This document shows positions 17,458-24,560 of a stretch of 36,859 nucleotides of DNA, piece after piece. Each line of letters opens with the position of its first letter. Within the stretch, counting starts at the first letter, position 1. Origin of the DNA: Cytobacillus stercorigallinarum (GTDB lineage Bacteria; Bacillota; Bacilli; Bacillales; Cytobacillaceae); NCBI RefSeq assembly GCF_014836495.1, contig NZ_JACSQT010000019.1:1-36859 (forward strand). The letters are read 5' to 3'. The position numbers were made by a program, and so were the translations under genes. The notes under the pieces were generated by a model that searched no databases, was not told the DNA's origin, and saw only the letters and a list, made by a program, of their open reading frames with translations.

Positions 17458-17808
17458 TTAAAATCTCTCCTTTATATTCGTTTTTCTTATCAGCGCATCG
17501 AAAGCCAACGTTTTAGCCGGCATCAAGTGACCCTTCGCGACAAACTTCATTAGATTACGCGGATACTTGAGCCTTCGCCGACTTCGAGTGCTGATATCAT
17601 TCGTTCGAATCAGCGTATACTCGCCCGCTTCCAGTTCGTTTATTATCGCAATATTCCAAGCGTCAAATGCCTCCGAGCGACTAAGCTTTTTGTCGTAATA
17701 CAAACTTGCGATAAATAGTTGTTCGTTCGTTTCGCCCCACTCGATGATACCTATTGCTGATTCGTTATCTATTCGCTGTATATTAACCTCAAATACTCTG
17801 CGCTTCAT
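17458..17808 (-). CDS. Hypothetical protein, 116 aa
   Basis: MKRRVFEVNIQRIDNESAIGIIEWGE..., alpha/beta with a basic C-terminal half (STRSRRRLKYPRNLMKFVAKGHLMP). Unrecognised. ATGA overlap with the 62-aa gene upstream. The Arg/Lys cluster could bind nucleic acid, an inference only. Confidence 0.7.
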   Translation of the reverse strand: MKRRVFEVNIQRIDNESAIGIIEWGETNEQLFIASLYYDKKLSRSEAFDAWNIAIINELEAGEYTLIRTNDISTRSRRRLKYPRNLMKFVAKGHLMPAKTLAFDALIRKTNIKERF

Positions 17809-17996
17809 CAGCCCACCGCCTTTCTACGACTTGCCTTCGCATCCATAACCAAACGAGGCAGCATATCGGCGATAGCTTGCTCGCTCAAATAATGGCCGAA
17901 AAGGTAATCAACGCTACTGCCATCGTCAAAGGTTACTCTTGCAAGCTGCGGTTTGCGGTATCCTTTCCCGCGAATAATCTCATAAGTAAATGCCAT
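17808..17996 (-). CDS. Hypothetical protein, 62 aa
   Basis: First gene of the nine-gene leftward operon ending at the lipoprotein. MAFTYEIIRGKGYRKPQLARVTFDDGSSVDYLFGHYL..., a small beta-rich N-terminus and helical end. Excellent ribosome site GAGGAGGGTTTGG. No family recognised. No strong sigma-A promoter is visible in the 60 bases upstream, so an element-coded activator or antiterminator may be needed. Confidence 0.7.
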   Translation of the reverse strand: MAFTYEIIRGKGYRKPQLARVTFDDGSSVDYLFGHYLSEQAIADMLPRLVMDAKASRRKAVG

Positions 17997-18061
17997 CCAA
18001 ACCCTCCTCGGAACTACGTGTAATTGACAGATTTTCGAGCCAAACAGCCGATTCTAGCCAC

Positions 18062-18117
18062 GAAAAAAACGTTTGAATAGTACGCCTAGGGTATTCGCCT
18101 TAGACGCCTCAAACGGC
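18062..18117 (-). terminator. Terminator between the replication and tail operons
   Basis: Leftward CGTTTGA ... TCAAACG followed by seven T, with an inner CTAAGG/CCCTAG pairing. It ends the rep/76-aa unit and separates it from the tail-spike operon. Confidence 0.75.
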
Positions 18118-18339
18118 TTGATTTTCCTCATTATATGTCACTTTTAACATGCGCTCTGCTGCACGCCTTTGTTCGATTGGGATGCGAAATTGAACCGCTT
18201 CAAGGCGACCAGCGCGAAAGTAGTCTGCCATGATCGTCCAGTCCTTCTTGTAGCGTTTGATACGTCGGATTAAATCTCGATCTTGCGTGTAGCCTGCGAG
18301 CCAACCCGTTTCTAACTTCCATAATTCGTTATTCATCAT
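18109..18339 (-). CDS. Hypothetical protein, 76 aa
   Basis: MMNNELWKLETGWLAGYTQDRDLIRRIKRYKKDW...FRIPIEQRRAAERML. Basic, helical, Trp-rich N-terminus. Unrecognised. 17 bases downstream of the tandem winged-helix gene, so probably co-transcribed with it; may assist replication or regulation. Confidence 0.65.
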   Translation of the reverse strand: MMNNELWKLETGWLAGYTQDRDLIRRIKRYKKDWTIMADYFRAGRLEAVQFRIPIEQRRAAERMLKVTYNEENQAV

Positions 18340-18356
18340 TTATTCAACCTCTTTTA

Positions 18357-19214
18357 TTATTTATTCGGTTTAGCGCTAAACATTGCAACAAGTGAGCTAT
18401 CCGGTTCTCCCTGTTTGCGGTAGAAGATGTTATGATTTAATGTGATGTATTTGGTGCGGCCATCTTCAACAAATCGCGTAGTCTCTGCGATGGCTTTTGA
18501 TTTCTTTAATGCACGCAAAATAGTAATGGCCTTCTTTTCATCGAGCTGTAAAACCTCCGCAATCTGCTTCGTTGTTAGGAAGCGAATATTAGCCGGCACT
18601 TCTTCGAAAGGATTATCGCAAATCATGTTTGTTTCGTAGTGTACATAAGGCAGTAATTTATAGATAGCGCCCATTTCGGCAGGCTTGAGCTTCAATTCTT
18701 TTAATGTCGTGAAAAACGTTTTAATTAACATATCCTTGTCCCCCTTAGCCTTTTTGCGAAAATGATATCGTTCATTAACCTTGTAATAGCCCTCTCGCGT
18801 TACCTCTACGATGTCCTGTAGTTCGAGCTCCTGTAAGACGGCTTTTGCAGTCCGTGGCGTTACTTTTAGAGCGCTCGCTACTCCTTTTTGATCCAACGGC
18901 AACTCTTCTCTACCTGGCTTGATTAGCACGTTAGATTTATATTGGATGTACGGCTGCAGCATTAATACATATCCGCATATCTTGTTCGACAAGTTATCGG
19001 TTATCTCTCGAATGTGGCGCATGTGTGTGAATGAGAAGTGGCGCTGATCCGACTTTTTGATAGCCGCGAGCCTTCGTTGCTCTCGTTGCTCTAACGATTC
19101 CACTATGAACGTTCTGCCGGCTTCGTCTTTACCATAACCGTTGTTGCCGATTAGTTTGATACTGCCTACTGGTTTGGACGATGCTAACCGTCCGACTTGC
19201 TTATTTACATTCAT
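18357..19214 (-). CDS. Tandem winged-helix DNA-binding protein, candidate replication initiator
   Basis: 285 aa from the ATG at 19214 (GGGGGAG upstream); an upstream GTG at 19256 lies inside a direct repeat and is disfavoured. Two homologous winged-helix halves: residues about 79-150 (LQPYIQYKSNVLI, then LDQKGVASALKVTPRTAKAVLQELELQ and a wing) and about 180-275 (LLPYVHYETNMIC, TTKQIAEVLQLDEKKAITILRALKK and a wing). The LPY-x-HY-x-TN motif recurs in plasmid and phage proteins of Firmicutes. A pair of 22-bp direct repeats lies directly upstream and more repeats follow, the usual setting of an initiator that also represses itself. A pure transcription regulator is the alternative. Confidence 0.6.
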   Translation of the reverse strand: MNVNKQVGRLASSKPVGSIKLIGNNGYGKDEAGRTFIVESLEQREQRRLAAIKKSDQRHFSFTHMRHIREITDNLSNKICGYVLMLQPYIQYKSNVLIKPGREELPLDQKGVASALKVTPRTAKAVLQELELQDIVEVTREGYYKVNERYHFRKKAKGDKDMLIKTFFTTLKELKLKPAEMGAIYKLLPYVHYETNMICDNPFEEVPANIRFLTTKQIAEVLQLDEKKAITILRALKKSKAIAETTRFVEDGRTKYITLNHNIFYRKQGEPDSSLVAMFSAKPNK

Positions 19215-19235
19215 CTCTTTCTCCCCCTCATAAAA

Positions 19236-19289
19236 AATAGGTGACCTTTTTTGCACTTTTTCCCCAGAATAGGTGACCTTTTTTGCACT
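19236..19289. repeat. Two 22-bp direct repeats, 32-bp period
   Basis: Perfect copies at 19236-19257 and 19268-19289 (core AATAGGTGACC, T-run, GCACT). They lie immediately upstream of the tandem winged-helix gene. The 32-bp spacing is three helical turns, so two proteins would bind one face of the DNA: probable iterons or operators. Confidence 0.85.
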
Positions 19290-19398
19290 CTCAAAAACCG
19301 CACTAAACCTCTGTAATGCTCGCTATATCAACGTTTTACTCTTGTTTTCAGGCTTATGCGATTAAAATTCCTTCTTATCTTCTCTATAGAACTTAACT

Positions 19399-19471
19399 CC
19401 TGCGCCTTCATTCGGGTAAAAGACAACCCTCATTCGGCGCCAATACTCTTTTAATTAACTACCTTTCGCGA
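19399..19471. repeat. 73-bp direct repeat, copy A
   Basis: Identical to 20290-20362 except one base. Leftward RNA can fold as GCGCC-GAATGA-GGGT-loop-ACCC-GAATGAA-GGCGC, a two-stem hairpin with matching GAATGA internal loops. Sits in the leader of the tandem winged-helix gene and includes the 3' end of the 46-aa gene. Confidence 0.88.
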
Positions 19472-19595
19472 CCATATAATATCTCTGCATGAGGGGGCGG
19501 TTTTCCCCCGATTGCCGGGCGTTAGCCCGTTGACAAACCGATAGTTTCTGCGTTAGTCCTTTCCAAGCTCTATTAACCGCTGCATGATCCGCCAT
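19455..19595 (-). CDS. Small basic protein, 46 aa
   Basis: Found by direct reading. ATG at 19595 follows the stop of the XRE gene without a gap, and AGGAGG is seven bases upstream. MADHAAVNRAWKGLTQKLSV...NRPLMQRYYMVAKGS, basic. Its last codons are inside the 73-bp repeat. No family recognised. Translational coupling to the XRE regulator suggests a shared task. Confidence 0.6.
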   Translation of the reverse strand: MADHAAVNRAWKGLTQKLSVCQRANARQSGENRPLMQRYYMVAKGS

Positions 19596-19820
19596 TTAAA
19601 TACCTCCTGATAATTTTTGTTTTAATTCCATTACGCTCATTACGTCTGTTTCATCTATATTAAAAGCAGCGAGTATCTTCCGTTTTGATCTAGGTGTCAC
19701 CTTCCACTCGCCCCGCTCTATCTTTTCTATTAGGATTGCGGAAAGGCCAACCTTATCGGCAAATTGTCTCCGCGTCATTCCTAACGTGTTTCTGATTGTT
19801 CGTAATTGTTCAGCGTTCAT
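19596..19820 (-). CDS. XRE family HTH regulator, 74 aa
   Basis: Single helix-turn-helix of the Cro/CI type (MNAEQLRTIRNTLGMTRRQFADKVGLSAILIEKIERGEWKVTPRSKRKIL). Ends ...LSGGI. Ribosome site AAGGAGG. Paralogous in layout to the XRE at 20594-20815: both end in GGI-stop and are followed at once by another ATG. Likely controls the replication region. Confidence 0.85.
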   Translation of the reverse strand: MNAEQLRTIRNTLGMTRRQFADKVGLSAILIEKIERGEWKVTPRSKRKILAAFNIDETDVMSVMELKQKLSGGI

Positions 19821-20078
19821 TTCGTTAGCCTCCTTATGGATTATTCATAAATTATTAGAAAATAAAAAGCGCTTGATTGCTTAGGAATTGCAACCAAGTC
19901 GCTTATGTAAATTGTGCTTCATATACAAGGGGAACAATTCGGCGAAAAGTAAGCCAATTACGAGTAAACAAACTTCCTTTCATATTGCATAGATAACTAA
20001 ACAGTAAAATAGGTACTATTTTCTCAACCTTCCTGATACAATTTAGGTAAAAAGACAACCAGTATCTTATCGAAAAAT

Positions 20079-20131
20079 AATACACTGCTTTGACGTCCCA
20101 TATTTGGGGGAATACACTGCTTTGGCGTCCC
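20079..20131. repeat. Two 21-bp direct repeats, 32-bp period
   Basis: Copies at 20079-20099 and 20111-20131 (AATACACTGCTTTG, then A or G, then CGTCCC); 20 of 21 identical. Same 32-bp spacing as the pair at 19236. No gene overlaps. Confidence 0.85.
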
Positions 20132-20289
20132 TTTATAAAATCGGCATCTTCATCAATATATAGTGCGTAAATACCGTTAAACCAACAATTAACTACTATA
20201 TATTGATATAAATCAGCAATCAGCGAAAGTCTTACTTATCTTATCAGTTAGTATTTAAAAACTTGTTTCGCGTCCTACACATACAGAAC

Positions 20290-20362
20290 CCTGCGCCTCC
20301 ATTCGGGTAAAAGACAACCCTCATTCGGCGCCAATACTCTTTTAATTAACTACCTTTCGCGA
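20290..20362. repeat. 73-bp direct repeat, copy B
   Basis: One mismatch against copy A (19399-19471). Located between the two XRE genes, downstream of the 23-bp repeats. Confidence 0.88.
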
Positions 20363-20464
20363 AAAGTAATTAATTATATAACCCTCGACGTTACATATGA
20401 GCGTTAGCGAATATGTGGCGTAATGTATATCTTTATCGGTAAATCTTAATAGTAAATCTTTATA

Positions 20465-20533
20465 ACGTCTAATAATTAACTGTATCTACGTCTAATTTTT
20501 GACTGTATATACGTCTAAATTTTAGCTGTATAA
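20465..20533. repeat. Three tandem 23-bp iteron-like repeats
   Basis: ACGTCTAA begins at 20465, 20488 and 20511, each followed by an AT-rich stretch and CTGTAT; exact period 23 bp. Such head-to-tail repeats beside AT-rich DNA are typical of plasmid origins or operator arrays. Confidence 0.8.
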
Positions 20534-20593
20534 GCAATAATAGCGTCATCCCTTCGTTGTAGCCCACCTTCCTTTACTCATTTTTTCGCTCAT

Positions 20594-20815
20594 TTAAATG
20601 CCCCCATTTTTGTTTTCTTCGATAAAAATTCGGCATGTTCTTATATACTCTGCGCCGAAATAGTCGTTAACTGATCGCCTTACCTTATCGCTGATATTCT
20701 TCTGATTTTTCTCAATCTGACATATCAACGCAGCACTGACGCCAGTAATGCGCGCTAGTTCAGCTTGAGATATGCCCTTTGATTGCCTAATAAACTTTAA
20801 TAATAATGCGTCCAT
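20594..20815 (-). CDS. XRE family HTH regulator, 73 aa
   Basis: MDALLLKFIRQSKGISQAELARITGVSAALICQIEKNQKNISDKVRRSV gives one Cro/CI helix-turn-helix. C-terminal NKNGGI then stop; a 15-codon frame starts on the next base, mirroring the 19596 gene and its 46-aa follower. GGAGTGG ribosome site. Located immediately upstream of the 23-bp repeats, its likely targets. Confidence 0.85.
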   Translation of the reverse strand: MDALLLKFIRQSKGISQAELARITGVSAALICQIEKNQKNISDKVRRSVNDYFGAEYIRTCRIFIEENKNGGI

Positions 20816-20954
20816 AAAAAACCACTCCTACAAGTTAATTTTCTTAACCCCCATTTAAATAAAAACCTAGTACGCCGCAATGGGGGTAGCGACATACCAG
20901 TGACTACTTCCTACTTATACACCTTTTTACTACACTAAAAATAACCCTCACTTA

Positions 20955-21434
20955 CTATAGGCGCGAGGTTTTGATTCTGCTCAAAATTTCCGCCCTTAGT
21001 TTCGCCTTCTTAACCTCGCGCAACTCACGGACGGTCATTTCATCTACGGTTTTTGTTTCACCTGTTGACGGGACTGCGTGCGGTTGTTCAACGAAATCTA
21101 GTGGGTCAACGCCCGAAGGCAATGCTATTAATTCAAACAGTTTCCCTTTCCCTAATCGAGGCGACGTCGCCCCATTTCCGAATGTCTCGAATACCTTTAT
21201 TATCTTATTGGCAGTGCTTCTATCCATCGAAAACTCTTCCGAGCACCACTTCCCCCAATTACCATATTTGTTATCTGCTAATTCTTCGTCTCTAACTTTT
21301 TTAAACCTCAGTCCAACAGCTACCGCGTCGTCCTCAATACGTTGAAGTAGTAGTTTAATTTCTGCTGTAAGTACGTTAATATCTCTGCTTAGTGCAGACG
21401 TAGCACCACCGCCTTTAATTTCGTTCTCTTCCAT
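20955..21434 (-). CDS. DUF3102-like protein, 159 aa
   Basis: Contains the pattern of DUF3102 proteins: a helix LSRDINVLTAEIKLLLQRI, then GLRFKKVRDEELADNKYGNWGKWCSEEFSMDRSTANKII, and a helix-turn-helix-like middle, with a conserved tail FVEQPHAVPSTGETKTVDEM and a basic coiled end. DUF3102 genes occur on Firmicute plasmids and phages next to partition/replication genes. Overlaps the end of the ParB-like gene by 20 bases with GGAGG inside that gene. Function unknown; a broken paralogue lies at 22253-22769. Confidence 0.72.
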   Translation of the reverse strand: MEENEIKGGGATSALSRDINVLTAEIKLLLQRIEDDAVAVGLRFKKVRDEELADNKYGNWGKWCSEEFSMDRSTANKIIKVFETFGNGATSPRLGKGKLFELIALPSGVDPLDFVEQPHAVPSTGETKTVDEMTVRELREVKKAKLRAEILSRIKTSRL

Positions 21435-22161
21435 CGTTTATCGCCTCCATAAATTTGCGTAAGTTATATATCGCCTTGTGTTGATTCTCCGGAGAAATGT
21501 AGGCGTATTGTTCTGCCGCAGTTGTGCCGAGTTTGCCCGATGAGACTAGCGCTTGGATTTCGGGTATAAGGTCGTTGAGTTTAAGTAAACGCTTAGTTGT
21601 TTTTTCACTCTCTCCTAACTCTTCACCAATGTCAGCAATAGTTTTTGAAGGTACATTATGTCCCTTCAAACGCTGCCTACCACTTAGTCGTCTAACGCCC
21701 CAATACTCCTTCAAGAACTGCGCTATCCTCGCTTTCTTAATCGAATCCGATTCGGCTTGACCTCGTCGCTCTACATTTTCCGCAATAAGGAGATATTCCG
21801 CCTGCCATTCGTCAACGTCGAGTATTTCGACTGGTACTTCCTCAACTACTTCTGGAGCCTCGTCCGCTTTCATCTGCGTGTACGCCTTATTAATGGAATA
21901 CTTTCCGTCTTTTACGAGTTGAAATAAGTCAAGACGCGATTTGTAGACGGCTAGTAATTGATACATATATCGAGGAGTAATACCTGCTTTATTGGCGAGT
22001 ATCTTCGCAGTTTCTCCGCTAACTTCCCGTCCCTGAAATATTTCAGTATCGGTATTCTGTTTCAGTGTTGCTAATTGACGTTCCCTCGCTTTCCTCCTCT
22101 CTTCCTCGTAGTGTAAGAGAATGACCAATGCTGCTTTCTGATTCCTACTTAACTCCGGCAA
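21415..22161 (-). CDS. ParB-like DNA-binding protein
   Basis: 248 aa from a TTG (22161); the frame is open upstream to a stop 45 bases away without ATG/GTG, so the N-terminus may be shortened. Two helix-turn-helix units: residues about 50-75 (ETAKILANKAGITPRYMYQLLAV) and about 175-200 (KTIADIGEELGESEKTTKRLLKLNDLIPEI), as in the KorB/ParB DNA-binding core and related plasmid proteins. The N-terminal ParB CTPase/nuclease domain is absent. Overlaps the DUF3102 gene. Expected to bind a centromere-like site or act as a regulator; no ParA is seen. Confidence 0.65.
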   Translation of the reverse strand: MPELSRNQKAALVILLHYEEERRKARERQLATLKQNTDTEIFQGREVSGETAKILANKAGITPRYMYQLLAVYKSRLDLFQLVKDGKYSINKAYTQMKADEAPEVVEEVPVEILDVDEWQAEYLLIAENVERRGQAESDSIKKARIAQFLKEYWGVRRLSGRQRLKGHNVPSKTIADIGEELGESEKTTKRLLKLNDLIPEIQALVSSGKLGTTAAEQYAYISPENQHKAIYNLRKFMEAINDGRERN

Positions 22162-22252
22162 TCCGAGCTTCGAATTAATGATGCGTGATGGAATATCATC
22201 CTCGGCAATATCAGATTGCGATTTTTAATTCGGCATTATGCCGATTGCGATT

Positions 22253-22769
22253 TTAAATGCTCATTATGGGCATTTCATCTACCGTTTTTGTTTCGCCAGT
22301 TGACGGGACTGTGTGCGGTTGCTCAACGAACTGTTGACGGTCGATTTCGGTTGGTAATGAAAGCATTTCGAATATTTTACCCGTCGATAAAACCGACGAC
22401 GTCGTCGCATTTCCAAACTGATCGTGAGCTTGCATAAAACGTTGTGCAGTTCTTTCAGTTAAATCAACGCTAGTCAACCAATTTCCGAACTCACCATGCG
22501 CCAAGTCATTCTCTTTAACGTGCTTGAGCCTGCGCCCAATTTCGAATATTTCTTCGCCTGCTACACGTTGGTATAGCTTCGGAAAGCATAAGCGGCAGTC
22601 TTTCAAAAACATCACGAGTTTGGTCGTTCAACCGTTGAACTAGCAAAAAACTATTGATATAGTTGCCGATGTCGGCAATTCTTCGAACGTCTCTTTCTCT
22701 GGTTTTTCGGTATCCCATAGACCGGTACCACTTCTCGAATATCGCTTCGCCAGTTTGACAAAATGTCAA
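22253..22769 (-). pseudogene. Broken ParB-like/DUF3102 duplicate
   Basis: Leftward, frame 1 (from 22769) has RRIADIGNYINSFLLVQRLND..., similar to the second HTH of the ParB-like gene, running into LPLMLSEAI. The next frame (to 22253) has QRVAGEEIFEIGRRLKHVKEN..., a classic DUF3102, ending FVEQPHTVPSTGETKTVDEM like the intact paralogue. Removing one G at 22570-22571 joins the two frames as SEAI-QRVAGEEIFEIG. DNA near 22264-22330 is close to 21040-21090. It is thus a frameshifted, fused remnant of a duplicated ParB-like/DUF3102 pair. A short working product from an internal ATG (22615) cannot be excluded. Confidence 0.6.
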
Positions 22770-22960
22770 AGCGGTGTACCTGTCGATTAATACCGACCCC
22801 CCTTAAACGAAAATAGGCCGACACTTGTGACGACCCAGCACACAACTTACTATATTTGCCGCTATAATAAACTCCATTCCGGGTCGCGTGTCATTCAAGC
22901 CGCTTGCCGATGCACCCTTGCCATCGATGCACCGACATCACGGATCACCTTTTCGCAAAT

Positions 22961-23203
22961 TTAAACTGCAGCCATTAATTCGATAAGCACCGTTGGGTCC
23001 TCGCGCATGAACTCTTCCGTATCATTATCCAAATCCACTGTCACAACGTCTTTATTTTCCGTACCGATCGCGTTGTATAGTCCTATTTCATTTCCGCCTG
23101 CCACGAACACCTTTCCGTTGGTAAACAGGATACCTTCCTCATTATCCATTTCATTTATTACGCCACCAAATAAATACTGCACCGTTACCTTTTTCATTTT
23201 CAT
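22961..23203 (-). CDS. Small acidic protein, 80 aa
   Basis: MKMKKVTVQYLFGGVINEMDNEEGILFTNGKVFVAGG..., net charge about -9. Shares G[IV]LF-x-[ND/S]GKV and a hydrophobic LI-x-L end with its neighbour at 23200-23439, so the two are probably distant paralogues. ATGA overlap with that gene. Last of a five-gene operon opposite the XRE repressor. No recognised family. Confidence 0.72.
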   Translation of the reverse strand: MKMKKVTVQYLFGGVINEMDNEEGILFTNGKVFVAGGNEIGLYNAIGTENKDVVTVDLDNDTEEFMREDPTVLIELMAAV

Positions 23204-23439
23204 TTTCCTCCTAAAATTAGATTAATCAGTAATTCGCGATCATAATCTATCGCTGCATCTTCCTCGACAACCGCCAAATTGTCGCTTTTCATATATACCA
23301 ATTCATAGACTGATAACCCGCCAATGTCATCAATCGATATTACCTTGCCTGAATCAAATAGCACGCCCTTTTCGCGATAAGCTGCGTCAGAAGGCGCCCA
23401 TTTATCAGAAATGATTTCGACATCAATTCGTTTTCTCAT
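23200..23439 (-). CDS. Small acidic protein, 79 aa
   Basis: MRKRIDVEIISDKWAPSDAAYREKGVLFDSGKVISIDDIGG...; net charge about -6. Paralogue candidate of the 80-aa protein downstream. ATGA overlaps at both ends. Unknown function. Confidence 0.72.
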   Translation of the reverse strand: MRKRIDVEIISDKWAPSDAAYREKGVLFDSGKVISIDDIGGLSVYELVYMKSDNLAVVEEDAAIDYDRELLINLILGGK

Positions 23440-23726
23440 TTTGCAAACCTCCTTATGACGTCTACAAACTTAGCTTTGCTCATAAAGTCCAACTCTTCGT
23501 CTGTAAAACCACCTTCGAGGTCTACGCGTAGTATTTTACAGCGCGCTAAATCCAGTACGTTATCCTTCTCCGCAATTGGCTCGGGCATGACCCGAAATGT
23601 CAGCATGTCATACCCTTTGTATTCGGCGACGATTTCTTCTGCAAAAATAACCGTATCCTCTACAATTGGTTCGCCGAAGCCTTCATCATGCGTTGCAATA
23701 AACTTTATATTTTCTCGCTTAATCAT
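23436..23726 (-). CDS. Small acidic protein, 96 aa (pair with 23726-24013)
   Basis: Start chosen at 23726 (MIKRENIKFIATHDEG) because it aligns with MIRREDVTFIDSLSE of the next gene and overlaps its stop (TAATG); the frame is open to 23795. C-terminus FTDEELDFMSKAKFVDVIRRFA matches LTDNELEWLSTASFIEVVERYA of the paralogue. Net charge about -7. No family recognised; tandem paralogues of this size are common among phage host-takeover or anti-defence genes, which is only a suggestion. Confidence 0.74.
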   Translation of the reverse strand: MIKRENIKFIATHDEGFGEPIVEDTVIFAEEIVAEYKGYDMLTFRVMPEPIAEKDNVLDLARCKILRVDLEGGFTDEELDFMSKAKFVDVIRRFAK

Positions 23727-24013
23727 TACGCGTCCCCTCCAATTGTTAGTGCATACCGTTCCACGACCTCTATAAAGCTCGCAGTCGACAACCATTCTAG
23801 CTCATTGTCGGTTAGTTCCTTGCCGAAATAACACTCAAAGACACGAGCACTGTCGGCGTTTACCTCTTGCTCTATAGATTCCTTTGCCACTGTAAAGCTG
23901 ACGGACCCAGCACCTTCATTCTCTGCAATGACTCTTTCGCTAATGACGGCGACATTTTGAATTACTGGTTCACTAAGTGAATCAATGAACGTCACATCCT
24001 CACGCCTAATCAT
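23726..24013 (-). CDS. Small acidic protein, 95 aa (pair with 23436-23726)
   Basis: MIRREDVTFIDSLSEPVIQNVAVISERV...; net charge about -12. Clear paralogue of the following gene over both ends. Its ATG lies within the last codons of the 29-aa gene (overlap of eight bases). Unknown function. Confidence 0.74.
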   Translation of the reverse strand: MIRREDVTFIDSLSEPVIQNVAVISERVIAENEGAGSVSFTVAKESIEQEVNADSARVFECYFGKELTDNELEWLSTASFIEVVERYALTIGGDA

Positions 24014-24095
24014 TGTCGCTCACCACCCATCCGATAAATGCTGCAGATACAATTCCAGCCCATGCAAACCAAACCGTTGCAAATAAAATTCCCAT
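24006..24095 (-). CDS. 29-aa membrane peptide
   Basis: Found by direct reading. MGILFATVWFAWAGIVSAAF then IGWVVSDND: one Trp-rich transmembrane helix with an acidic tail. Ribosome site TAAGGAGG eight bases upstream is the best in the operon. First gene after the leftward promoter, overlapping the next gene. Could be a small membrane effector or a leader peptide. Confidence 0.65.
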   Translation of the reverse strand: MGILFATVWFAWAGIVSAAFIGWVVSDND

Positions 24096-24126
24096 TTTGA
24101 CGCCTCCTTATTTATGTCTTAAACAC

Positions 24127-24155
24127 ATAATAACGTGTATGCGTAATTACGTCAA
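24127..24155 (-). promoter_or_regulatory. Leftward early promoter with operator
   Basis: TTGACG, 17-bp spacer, TATTAT. The perfect palindrome CGTAATTACG (24142-24151) covers the -35 edge. ACAC-N8-GTGT at 24124-24137 overlaps the -10. Confidence 0.8.
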
Positions 24156-24184
24156 TACATATTATGAAAATAATTCCGCTTTTT

Positions 24185-24202
24185 CGTAATTTCGTGTATA
24201 AT
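24185..24202 (+). promoter_or_regulatory. Repressor promoter and second operator half
   Basis: TATAAT at 24197-24202 with CGTAATTTCG (24185-24194), a near copy of the palindrome at 24142, just upstream. The -35 (TTCCGC) is poor. Confidence 0.6.
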
Positions 24203-24224
24203 ACGTCTTAGAGGTGATAAGTTG

Positions 24225-24542
24225 ATGAACATAGAAGATGAGCAATATGAAAGATTAATCGTTGAGCTACGTTTAGATGTAGTGTTAAAGGAACGTGGAA
24301 TGACTCAAAAAGAATTAGCAGAATTAACAGGAATAAGACCTGCGGCTATTTCACAGATAACTCGCGGATTTGTTGATCGCTTAAATCTCGATCATATAGG
24401 TAGGATAGCCACCGCATTGAAAATTGATGATATTAGAGAGTTAATGACGTTGCAGCTAGAGAGTGAAGTTTGGAATATGAGCACCGTTAAGGAACAAAGA
24501 GAGTATTTAAAAGAGAAGAATGAAAAAGAGCCTCCGAAATAA
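24225..24542 (+). CDS. XRE family repressor of the divergent switch
   Basis: 105 aa from ATG 24225 (GAGGTGA at 24211; a TTG one codon earlier is possible). One Cro/CI helix-turn-helix, residues about 18-60: ELRLDVVLKERGMTQKELAELTGIRPAAISQITRG, then LDHIGRIATAL. It is the only rightward gene of the element and is divergent from the small-protein operon with shared operator-like CGTAATTWCG sites, so it most likely represses that operon and itself. Short and lacking a peptidase-type C-terminus, so not a LexA-style self-cleaving repressor. Terminated right after its stop codon. Confidence 0.85.
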   Translation: MNIEDEQYERLIVELRLDVVLKERGMTQKELAELTGIRPAAISQITRGFVDRLNLDHIGRIATALKIDDIRELMTLQLESEVWNMSTVKEQREYLKEKNEKEPPK

Positions 24543-24560
24543 ATCGGAAGCTTTTTTTTA
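24530..24560 (+). terminator. Terminator of the XRE repressor
   Basis: AGCCTCCGA-AATAAA-TCGGAAGCT (one mismatch) followed by eight T. Confidence 0.85.

Noticed and set aside
19236..20533. CRISPR array
   Set aside because: Repeats are only 2-3 copies with different sequences per family, no spacer-like uniform layout and no cas genes.
20546..20593. 15-codon frame directly after the second XRE gene
   Set aside because: Too short to call a gene, though its position mirrors the 46-aa gene; noted only under the duplicated cassette.
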